A stretch of DNA of 64,000 nt from Mycobacterium sp. ACS1612 (GTDB lineage Bacteria; Actinomycetota; Actinomycetes; Mycobacteriales; Mycobacteriaceae): positions 170,650 through 234,649 of the forward strand of contig NZ_LZHZ01000035.1 of NCBI RefSeq assembly GCF_001667505.1, in the 5' to 3' direction. Positions 18,184 to 26,004 of the stretch are shown one piece after another (the first letter of the stretch is position 1; every line of letters starts with the position of its first letter). The position numbers and the translations under genes were made by a program. The notes under the pieces are model-generated. The model ran no database searches. It was not told where the DNA came from and saw nothing but the letters and a program-made list of their open reading frames with translations.

Positions 18184-20253
18184 CTACGGATTCAGCGGGA
18201 CGTCGACTCCGAGCGGCTCGAAGCCGAGCGAGCGCCGCAGCGCATCCTCCGACGCGCGTTCCGTGACCTGACGGTAATACTTGAAATTCCGAGACGCGTC
18301 CCGGTAGTTGTTCGCGGCGTTGTCCATCTCATTCGCGATCTTGCTCATCGAATCGGCGGTCAGGAACTCAGTCGCACTCGTCGCCGTCTCGTAGCGGCCC
18401 GTCGCCGCTAACGCATCGATGCCGAGCTCGATCGCTTTAGAGCGGTACTCGCTCGCCGACGATCTCAGGCTTCCCGCGAGCTCGGCGTTGCGCTCTTCCG
18501 CCTCGCGGAACGTGTCGGCGAGGTAGCCGTACGCGCAACCGAGACTCTTGAGCGTCGCGTGATCTAGATCCGATCGCAGCACATTGATGATCTGCAGCTC
18601 GCCGCTGCCGAGCCTCACGGTCTCGTCGAGTGCGGCTTGCGACTGCTTGAACGCGTCGTCGACTTTGCGCTGCTCCTCCGGGAGCGCGGTGCCGTGCGCG
18701 AGGACCGTCAGCCCAGTAGCGATCGCCTCGATGTAGCTCGTCGCCGTCATCAGCGCGTGCAAGCCGCGCAAATAGATCTGGAGCCGCTGGTTGAATGCGA
18801 CGCCACGCTGCACTTGGCCTTGCGCGCGTGTGATCGCTTCAGCCATCTCCGCATGATCCGCCGACGAAATCGTCGTCGAGCGGAGGCGCGGAGACGGCAT
18901 AAGTGGTACGGACGTCGCCGACGGCGTGGGCGGCGCGCCGCCGCTGCCGGCGCCGCCGTGCGGCTTCCACGTCGGCCGCGGCGGATTCGGATCGGGTACT
19001 TCGAGCACGCTGATCCGGCCGCCGCCATGCGCGGCGATCTCGTGCGGACAATCGGCGCAGAAGCGCCGCGACACCACCATGCCGTGGACCTTGAAATCGT
19101 TCTGGTCCGCGGCGTAGAGCAGCAGCTGTTCGGCGTCCTGCGGTGACCCGACGCTGCCGCGCCCCTCCGTGCGTCCTCGCGCATCCCAGGACGTGATGCC
19201 AAGGCTGCTCGCCGCGGCCGAAAGACCGCGGGCGTTGCCAGCCGCGCCCGCGGTGCGATTTTGGGCGGTCGTGTACACCAACGTTGGGAATCCGTCAGGA
19301 TCGGTTACGAGCGCGATCGCGACCGTGCGGTAGCTGTAAAGTGTCGCGCGCGTACTCGGCGAAATGGTGTCGTACAGCTGCAGCATCTTGCCACGCAGCA
19401 CGTCCATATCGTTGGGGGTGATGCGGAATCGCGGCGGCTTGCCGTTGGATCGCGAGAGCTGAATCGGGCTGCGTTGCGCGGATAGGCCACGATCCTCATG
19501 GTTTCGGTGACCTAGATTCGCACTTGAATCGGCCTTCTGCTGCAAGACATGCGTTAGCTCATGGGCAATTAGCTGCCGTCCGTCATGCGAGCCCGGTGTA
19601 AACCGCCCTTTGCCGAAGACGATGTCGCGGCCGACGGTGTAGGCGTGGGCGTCGATAGCCGCCGCCGAACGCGCGGCCGTGGAGTCGGTGTGCACCCGAA
19701 CATCGCCGAAGTCCTGGCCGAACCGCGACTCCATATAGCTTCTGGTCGCGGTGTCCAGCGGCTGACCCGGCGAGTTGAGAACGTCGGTAACGATGCCCGG
19801 CGCGCCGCCCAACTCGTTGCCGGTCGTCGCCGAACGCGACACCGTGCGCGCCGCGGTGCTGGCGCAGCAGCTGCCGTTCTGAGTTGTGCCCGTTGAGGAT
19901 TCACCACACGTGCACGTATGCTCGGGCACCGGATCGGACATCCGCATGACCGACTCGGCGACCCAATCAGCCTCCCGCTCCGACGGGTCCGCAGGCTGAC
20001 TAATCCTCAACTGCGCTTGCAGCGACGCCGGCAAGGGCGGCGCTGACGGTGCAAGTGCCCGGGCGATCAGCAGGTTAGGCTGACCAACCAGCGACTCACC
20101 GACACCTCTCTCGCTCCCCCGCGTCGCCAACCACTGCACCATCTGATTACTCACATGAGCCGGCGGCACACCGCGGTCAGATTCGGGGCGAGCCTCAGAG
20201 CGCGAAGCCGACCGCTTCGCCCACCGCGGGGTTTCCTTCTCGACCGTCGCCAT
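18184..20253 (-). CDS. eCIS cargo: DUF4157 leader plus candidate deaminase toxin
   Basis: A 689-residue protein. Residues 31-71 (PAHVSNQMVQWLATRG and then PNLLIARALAPS) form a leader shared with the next cargo genes. Residues 170-240 are a DUF4157 domain, with GQDFGDVRVHTD and the HELTH metal motif at 231-235. The C-terminal part has beta strands (VAIALVTDPDGFPTLVYTTA, 311-330), then DAE at 373-375 at the start of a helix, and CADC at 399-402 in VVSRRFCADCPHEI. That order fits the [H/C/D]xE...CxxC signature of zinc deaminases used as toxins. About 280 helical residues follow. DUF4157 is known from eCIS cargo; deaminase activity is inferred. ATG 20253 is preferred by homology to the neighbouring cargo starts. 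No immunity-like gene is adjacent. Confidence 0.75.
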   Translation of the reverse strand: MATVEKETPRWAKRSASRSEARPESDRGVPPAHVSNQMVQWLATRGSERGVGESLVGQPNLLIARALAPSAPPLPASLQAQLRISQPADPSEREADWVAESVMRMSDPVPEHTCTCGESSTGTTQNGSCCASTAARTVSRSATTGNELGGAPGIVTDVLNSPGQPLDTATRSYMESRFGQDFGDVRVHTDSTAARSAAAIDAHAYTVGRDIVFGKGRFTPGSHDGRQLIAHELTHVLQQKADSSANLGHRNHEDRGLSAQRSPIQLSRSNGKPPRFRITPNDMDVLRGKMLQLYDTISPSTRATLYSYRTVAIALVTDPDGFPTLVYTTAQNRTAGAAGNARGLSAAASSLGITSWDARGRTEGRGSVGSPQDAEQLLLYAADQNDFKVHGMVVSRRFCADCPHEIAAHGGGRISVLEVPDPNPPRPTWKPHGGAGSGGAPPTPSATSVPLMPSPRLRSTTISSADHAEMAEAITRAQGQVQRGVAFNQRLQIYLRGLHALMTATSYIEAIATGLTVLAHGTALPEEQRKVDDAFKQSQAALDETVRLGSGELQIINVLRSDLDHATLKSLGCAYGYLADTFREAEERNAELAGSLRSSASEYRSKAIELGIDALAATGRYETATSATEFLTADSMSKIANEMDNAANNYRDASRNFKYYRQVTERASEDALRRSLGFEPLGVDVPLNP
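19612..20164. repeat. 553-bp near-identical direct repeat, copy 1 (cargo leader)
   Basis: Matches 23348-23900 with only two differences found by eye: one changes Arg210 to Cys in the protein, one is silent. It covers the N-terminal leader and most of the DUF4157 domain. Homology drops sharply at both edges. Confidence 0.9.
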
Positions 20254-20449
20254 CAGTAGGTCCTGCAGGACAGTTCCGGTCCAAACGGCCGGTGCCCTCG
20301 GTCCTAGTGTGTCACGTCTGGGTGCTTTCTCATCCGTTGTGCATCGCGAAATGCGCGCGAGCACGTCCTAGTAGCAGCGGTCCGAGCCTTGGAGGAGTTG
20401 GTCGATGTTCTGCCGCTTTGGCGGACCTGCTCACCGATACGCCGGAAGG

Positions 20450-21254
20450 TCACGCGCGCTCACACGTTTGGTGGATCGGTCGCGACCCACCTGTGCCGGT
20501 TCGCGTCAGCGGCGTTGGATGATGTGTATCGTCACCAACTTTCATAACACTGATAACGCTGTGCCATGCGAGGACCTCGGTTGGGCGACGGGTCGCGCCG
20601 CCCGATTTGGGTCGACCTTCGACCCAACACGTGAAGTTCTGCACGACATGGACCCATGTGTGTCCGGGATGGCCCAGCACCGAGAAGCCGGGGCTGTCGT
20701 CGAAGACGACTGCACTGTCGGTGATCCGACGACTCCCTGGGAGGGGGTCGTCGGATCACGCGCCCGGTCCCGCGACATCGTCGTCCATGGCGAGGCCAGC
20801 GGTAGGCCGGTCTTTCAAAAAACGCCTTCGGGTCCCGACCATTGCCGAGGCTGCAAATCGACGAAGTATGCCGCTGCTGTGGGTTCGAGGTCGAAGACGA
20901 TTTCGACGCCATTGCCAGGTAGGGCCCAAGCGCGATTAACCCGAGGGTTCGACCGAGTCGACTGCTTCCTGCGTCGATGAATCGCCCGGCTCGGATCCCG
21001 GGAATGGTCTGAGCACCGGCGTCAGTCTGTCGATGCGCTATTTGCGTCGATGACGCGAGGGCCCGTGCGATCAGCAGATTCGGATGGGTGGTCCGCGATT
21101 CTATGACGGCCTTGCGGCCGCCGGACAGCGCTAACTGTTGAGCCACCAAGTTACTGATGTGCGCCGCGCGCACCGAAAGTGGTTGCGGTGCCAGTAGTTC
21201 TACGGAGGTCGCCTGTTCCACCGTTCTGGCGGCTTCTTCCTTGACCGGCGCCAT
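20450..21254 (-). pseudogene. broken eCIS cargo gene
   Basis: It starts at ATG 21254 with a cargo-type leader: MAPVKEEAARTVEQ, then AAHISNLVAQQLALSGG and PNLLIARALASS, parallel to the leaders of both neighbours. After about residue 100 the coding signal jumps between frames: GVEIVFDLEPTAAAYFVDLQ in one, then RRITDSAVVFDDSPGFSVLG, HTWVHVVQNFTCWVEG and VLAWHSVISVMKVGDD in another, with stops between. A 39-base hairpin lies where the frame is lost. The gene has no DUF4157 HExxH, so either a domain was deleted or this cargo uses only the leader. Confidence 0.65.
20721..20759. repeat. 39-base hairpin inside the broken cargo gene
   Basis: Two perfect 13-base arms, GTGATCCGACGAC and GTCGTCGGATCAC, flank a 13-base loop. 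An in-frame TGA falls in the arm region, so the element sits at the site of frame loss. Confidence 0.65.
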
Positions 21255-21409
21255 CAGAGACCCTCGTGAAGCACCGGCGGTAGGCATCGATTGGGACGGC
21301 TCTTGAGGTACAGAACCAGCTGGCTATCCAAAACGGCAGCTCTTGCGAGCACGCCGTTGCTCTGCACGTCGGGTGCACGGCGATCGGTGCATATCCGCGG
21401 TCGGCGCAA

Positions 21410-23989
21410 TCAAGGGCGCTGGAAATTGCGTATGACGAAGAAGCGGCCGATAACATTTTCTGGTCCCGGTGCCACGGCGGCGTCTCCGAGCCGGACATTA
21501 GTTGTTTCCGGCCGCGCAGGTTCGCCGGGGTTCACGGCGTATGTGATCCTGAAGTTCTGGAATGCTCGGCCAGCCGCCTGATTGTCATTTGAATTCAGAG
21601 GCCACAAATTGTCAGGGCCGTCTGGTCCTCCCCAGCCCAGATCCTGTACGTGATCGGCGTCCTCGCCTTTCATTGAGTACCCATGCCGCTGTAGCAGTGA
21701 ACGGAACCGGTTCACCGCTGGCCCGCGGTCGTCGTCTTGGAGGACCTTCTCGAGGCGCATCTTCTTGCCCCGCTTGGGTATCCATGCGGGCTGAACACCG
21801 ATGCTGTGGCCCGGCTCCACGAACTGATCTGGTACCTGCATCTCGTACTCGTGGGTGCCGCCTGTACTGGCATTCAAAACAATCGGATCCGGGTAAAGAA
21901 AGAGCGGCTTGAACCAGTCAACAGGAATGGCATCCGACTTAGTACGGCCGCTTGGTACTTTCGCCGTGGAAGGCACCGGGCTAGGCGGGACAGGACCACC
22001 GCCTCCCGAAGGTCCGAACGGAACGGGTCCGAACGGCGGGCCAGACTCGCGGCCCCGATCTTGTCCCTCGGTAGCGCAGAACTGCGGTGGGAGCATTCCG
22101 TTGTCGCACAGGAACTGTTTGATCTCCTCCCACGACATGCAATTAAAACCGGTTGCCAGCGGATGGATGGCTGTGACGATGTCCTGAATCGGCATCGGCC
22201 CGAACCTGATCGGACCGACGCCGCCAGTACCGCCGCTTTCGCTCAATCCCGCATGAATCGGAATTGTCAGCTTCCATGCCGCGCCCGTCTCCCAGTGCCC
22301 TAACGGGTACACGTACTGGCAGATTATCTTCGTGTAGAGCCGCAGGGCGGCGAAAAAGTCGACGTCGCCTTGCAGCAGGACACCGCCCATCAGATCGGTC
22401 ACGTTGTCGAAACTGAGTGTTCCGGCGCTGTAGGCCAACGTCACCGTGTCCTGGACCGCACCGATGAACCATCCTGTGCCCGTGCCGCGCAGCCCTGCCT
22501 GGAGGATCACGATTACCGGAATCGACGCCAAAGGAAGAGTGGTTCCTGCAGCGGCCGTGAGACCGCCGAAGAGCGTCAACCGCGGTGCGATCGCGGCGGC
22601 CGCGTACAACTGACCTGTTGCCAACACGCGACCGGAGAACGGACATATCTCTACGCGAATACCGCGAATCGCTCCTGGTCCGACGGCACCTTCGATCGAG
22701 CCCTGCGCGTACCCGAGAATCCCGAATGTTCCGGCGAGCGGTATGGGTCCGACCATGGTGGCGCCTGCCATGATCGGAATGAAGAAGCCGTACTCCGGCG
22801 TTTCGCCGAGCGTTTTCTGGAACGACGGGAACAGCGGAATCTCAGGGATCGTGATGATCAGACAGCCACCCCTAATAACAACGGCTCCGCCGAACAGACC
22901 CGCTAGGGCGTTGGCACCGTCGAGCGCAGCCTGTCCCGCGGTCGTAGCCAGCCAGTCGACGGTTTCCTCGACGGCACCTGCAGCTGCACTAGCCGCATCG
23001 CTGACCGCACCCGCAGCCGCACTCGCCGCGTCGCTCACCGCGTCGGCAGCCGCACTCGCCGCGTCGCTCACCGCGCCGGCAGCCGCACTCGCCGCGTCAC
23101 CTACAGCTGAAGCCGTATCCGAAGCGGTGTCTGCGATCCCCTGGGCCAAACCTGTCGCGGCTTCGGCAGCGTCGTCGAAAAAGTCGCGCTGAATCAGTGC
23201 GTCACGTTTTTCCTCTGCGCAGATGCACCCTGGAGAAGTGTGGTCACCGCAGCGCTGTATGCCGCCGGCTGTTTGTTGGACGGTGTGGGTGAGTTCGTGG
23301 GCGAGCAGCTTGCCTCCCTGGGAGGTGCCGGGGGCGTATTGACCGGCGCCGAAGACGATGTCGCAGCCGACGGTGTAGGCGTGGGCGTCGATAGCCGCCG
23401 CCGAACGCGCGGCCGTGGAGTCGGTGTGCACCCGAACATCGCCGAAGTCCTGGCCGAACCGCGACTCCATATAGCTTCTGGTCGCGGTGTCCAGCGGCTG
23501 ACCCGGCGAGTTGAGAACGTCGGTAACGATGCCCGGCGCGCCGCCCAACTCGTTGCCGGTCGTCGCCGAACGCGACACCGTGCGCGCCGCGGTGCTGGCG
23601 CAGCAGCTGCCGTTCTGAGTTGTGCCCGTTGAGGATTCACCACACGTGCACGTATGCTCGGGCACCGGATCGGACATCCGCATGACCGACTCGGCGACCC
23701 AATCAGCCTCCCGCTCCGACGGGTCCGCAGGCTGACTAATCCTCAACTGCGCTTGCAGCGACGCCGGCAAGGGCGGCGCTGACGGTGCAAGTGCCCGGGC
23801 GATCAGCAGGTTGGGCTGACCAACCAGCGACTCACCGACACCTCTCTCGCTCCCCCGCGTCGCCAACCACTGCACCATCTGATTACTCACATGAGCCGGC
23901 CGCACACTCGAGGCAGGTTCGGTGCGCACTTCGGGCTGCGCTGGCGCTGAGCTCGCCACCTGTGGTCCTTGCGTATTGACGGGTGCCAT
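21410..23989 (-). CDS. eCIS cargo: DUF4157 leader, hydrophobic core and C-terminal HNH-like motif
   Basis: An 859-residue protein. Residues 31-215 are almost identical to the deaminase cargo, including the DUF4157 domain with HELTH at 231-235. Residues 295-340 are four 11-residue repeats of the type SDAASAAAGAV, probably a helical rod. Residues about 355-560 are rich in hydrophobic beta or helix segments (AVVIRGGCLIITIPEIPLF, LASIPVIVILQAGLRGTG) that could insert in a membrane. The last 85 residues hold ADHVQDLGWGGPDGPDNLWP (from 778), a DH...GG.D...NLWP pattern seen at the ends of polymorphic toxins of the HNH/Endo VII type. The ATG shares its A with the stop of the AAA+ gene, so translation is coupled. 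Nuclease activity is inference. Confidence 0.75.
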   Translation of the reverse strand: MAPVNTQGPQVASSAPAQPEVRTEPASSVRPAHVSNQMVQWLATRGSERGVGESLVGQPNLLIARALAPSAPPLPASLQAQLRISQPADPSEREADWVAESVMRMSDPVPEHTCTCGESSTGTTQNGSCCASTAARTVSRSATTGNELGGAPGIVTDVLNSPGQPLDTATRSYMESRFGQDFGDVRVHTDSTAARSAAAIDAHAYTVGCDIVFGAGQYAPGTSQGGKLLAHELTHTVQQTAGGIQRCGDHTSPGCICAEEKRDALIQRDFFDDAAEAATGLAQGIADTASDTASAVGDAASAAAGAVSDAASAAADAVSDAASAAAGAVSDAASAAAGAVEETVDWLATTAGQAALDGANALAGLFGGAVVIRGGCLIITIPEIPLFPSFQKTLGETPEYGFFIPIMAGATMVGPIPLAGTFGILGYAQGSIEGAVGPGAIRGIRVEICPFSGRVLATGQLYAAAAIAPRLTLFGGLTAAAGTTLPLASIPVIVILQAGLRGTGTGWFIGAVQDTVTLAYSAGTLSFDNVTDLMGGVLLQGDVDFFAALRLYTKIICQYVYPLGHWETGAAWKLTIPIHAGLSESGGTGGVGPIRFGPMPIQDIVTAIHPLATGFNCMSWEEIKQFLCDNGMLPPQFCATEGQDRGRESGPPFGPVPFGPSGGGGPVPPSPVPSTAKVPSGRTKSDAIPVDWFKPLFLYPDPIVLNASTGGTHEYEMQVPDQFVEPGHSIGVQPAWIPKRGKKMRLEKVLQDDDRGPAVNRFRSLLQRHGYSMKGEDADHVQDLGWGGPDGPDNLWPLNSNDNQAAGRAFQNFRITYAVNPGEPARPETTNVRLGDAAVAPGPENVIGRFFVIRNFQRP
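22980..23111. repeat. four tandem 33-bp units inside the cargo gene
   Basis: Units begin at 22980, 23013, 23046 and 23079 with GCAGCCGCACTCGCCGCGTC or close variants, each encoding 11 residues of the alanine-rich SDAASAAAGAV repeat. The exact 33-bp period suggests recent slippage. Not a CRISPR array: the units abut without spacers. Confidence 0.85.
23348..23900. repeat. 553-bp near-identical direct repeat, copy 2 (cargo leader)
   Basis: Partner of 19612-20164, 3.7 kb away in the same orientation, inside the 859-residue cargo gene. Confidence 0.9.
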
Positions 23990-26004
23990 CAGCGGTCCTC
24001 GTCAAGCACCAGCCGGAGGTATTCCTTAAATTCCGCCCTCGACGGAAGCTTTCCCTGCTGGCGGCGCAATCGGGCTATCGACCGGACGATGTGCCCCATC
24101 GTTATCGGGCCGCCCTCATCGGCGGCGAGGAACGCTGCCTGCAGCGACGCCGTGCGCACCTCGCCGCCGGTGAGCGGGAGCATTGCGGCCAGGAAGTCCG
24201 GGGCGATATCGTCGGCCAGCGGCGCATCGGGCGGGAATGTCCGCTCCCACAGCAGAAGTCGTGCCGTGTCGTCGGGCGGCGGAAATTCGATGTGGAAGTG
24301 CAGTCGCCGGCTGAACGCGTCGTCGAGATTGCCGGGTAGGTTACTGGCCAGGATTGCGATCCCGTCGAACGCCTCGAGTCGTTGCAAGAGGAACGCTGTC
24401 TCGATGTTGGCGTAGCGATCGTGCGAATCGTGCACCTCCGAACGTTTACCGAACAGAGCGTCCGCCTCGTCGAAAAACACGATGGCGTTGCTGTGCTCGG
24501 CGAACGCGAGGATTCTCTCGATGTTCTTCTCGGTCTCCCCGATGTATTTACTGACCACCGCCGACAGGTCGACGCGAAAAACCTCGAGGCCCAGTTCGCG
24601 GCCCAGGACGGCGGTCGCCATCGTCTTGCCGGTGCCCGATGGCCCGGTGAATAGTGCGCGCACAGATGTATGGCCGCCAACCAGCCGGCCGAAGCGCCAC
24701 TGACCGAACACTTGGTCGCGATGTCGGATCGCGCCGGCGAGCTCTTTGAGCCGCTGCGTTGTGCCCCGCGGCAGAACGAGGTCGTCCCAGTCGTAGTCCG
24801 CGCGCACCGGCTGAGCGACGCCGATTAGCCGCGAAGTGCTGATCTGCCGAGCAGCGCGCCGCAGGCCGGTGAGGTCACCTGCGCGGGTCCGGGCGACGGT
24901 CATGGCGGCGGTGTGGATCTGGGCGGCGGACAGCCGGAATACCGCGGCGACCTCCTTGACGTCGCCTGGGGCAGCGGGAATCCCGAGTTGGAGCAGTTCG
25001 TCTGACCATGCCGCGGCGCGTTCGTTGACGTCGAGGTCGCGGGGCTGCAATCGTTCGTAGTCGATTCCGTCAAGCGGCAGTCGTTCGGCGACGTCCGGCG
25101 CGACGCTGAGCAGCACCGGGACGGGTGCTTGTGCGAGAAGCCGGCACCATCGACGCACCGATGGTGCGGCCGGCTCCTCGCCGATCCCGGCGTCCTCCCC
25201 CGCGACGTGCACTGCGCCGTCGGCTAGTCGAGCGGCCAGAACCGCGAGCCGCAGCCCTTGTTCGGGGTCGGCCACTGCGGTATCTATTGCGACAAGCTCT
25301 CGTCCCAGCTGGGATGCCCACGTGCGAGCGTCGGCTTCAGCGTCCTGGTGCATCCGTGTGCTGAGCACTGTGAGCGCCGGCCAGTCCGGGGCCGGAGAAT
25401 TCAGCCGCTCGCGGCGGGCGGCGATCAAGTGGCGGCGCACGGGCTCGGCCAGGGCCAAACCGGCCGATCGCCACAGGGGTGCAGACTCCTGCCGGTGCAC
25501 CTCGAGAAGCCCCGTGGCGATGGCAGGCGAAGCGGGTTGCAGCGCACCGCCTCCCAGGCGATGGCAGAGGTCGACACTGGGCATCCGCCGGGCGACGTCG
25601 TCATTGAGGTAGGCGAACACCGGCTGGTAGGCCAGATCGACTTCGGGTGCCAGGCACACCACCACCGCCAGCAGATCAATCTCGGGAAGTTCGAACCGGC
25701 GGGCGAGGTCGTGCAATGGTGAGCTGGGCAGCTGCGCGGCGGCGAGCAACGTCCGCAGCGTCTCGTCCGCAGCGGCGATGCGGTCGGCGTCGGCCGCTTC
25801 CGCGGCCTGTCGCATCACGATCCGGTCGACCTGCTCGTCGCTGACGTAGAGCCCGCGCAGTTCGTCGAGGCTGAGTTCGTAGCGCGCCCGCAGCCGCAGG
25901 ATCTCCCGATGCAGGGCGGCGTCGAGCCAAGCCAGCCACGGCGCCAGCCAGGTTGGCCCCGTCGTCCGGTCGGCGTCGCTCAGCAGCGCGTGGTCAGAAT
26001 CCAT
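23989..26004 (-). CDS. eCIS AAA+ ATPase (Afp15/Pvc15-like)
   Basis: A 671-residue protein. The N-terminal 400 residues are an eCIS-type helical region with a degenerate nucleotide-binding half. The C-terminal AAA+ module has Walker A GPSGTGKT at 454-461, Walker B IVFFDEADALFG around 508-519, and NLPGNLDDAFSRRLHFHIEF as sensor and arginine-finger region. In Afp and PVC clusters this ATPase is needed for particle assembly or cargo loading. ATG 26004 lies inside the 3' end of the upstream gene (25-base overlap), and the stop shares a base with the cargo ATG, linking ATPase and cargo in one translation unit. Confidence 0.9.
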   Translation of the reverse strand: MDSDHALLSDADRTTGPTWLAPWLAWLDAALHREILRLRARYELSLDELRGLYVSDEQVDRIVMRQAAEAADADRIAAADETLRTLLAAAQLPSSPLHDLARRFELPEIDLLAVVVCLAPEVDLAYQPVFAYLNDDVARRMPSVDLCHRLGGGALQPASPAIATGLLEVHRQESAPLWRSAGLALAEPVRRHLIAARRERLNSPAPDWPALTVLSTRMHQDAEADARTWASQLGRELVAIDTAVADPEQGLRLAVLAARLADGAVHVAGEDAGIGEEPAAPSVRRWCRLLAQAPVPVLLSVAPDVAERLPLDGIDYERLQPRDLDVNERAAAWSDELLQLGIPAAPGDVKEVAAVFRLSAAQIHTAAMTVARTRAGDLTGLRRAARQISTSRLIGVAQPVRADYDWDDLVLPRGTTQRLKELAGAIRHRDQVFGQWRFGRLVGGHTSVRALFTGPSGTGKTMATAVLGRELGLEVFRVDLSAVVSKYIGETEKNIERILAFAEHSNAIVFFDEADALFGKRSEVHDSHDRYANIETAFLLQRLEAFDGIAILASNLPGNLDDAFSRRLHFHIEFPPPDDTARLLLWERTFPPDAPLADDIAPDFLAAMLPLTGGEVRTASLQAAFLAADEGGPITMGHIVRSIARLRRQQGKLPSRAEFKEYLRLVLDEDR

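Noticed and set aside
20253..20364. Longer start for the deaminase cargo
   Set aside because: The upstream 37 codons lack the cargo tag pattern; ATG 20253 aligns with the starts of the other two cargo genes.
22980..23111. CRISPR array
   Set aside because: The 33-bp units abut without spacers and are in frame within a coding gene.
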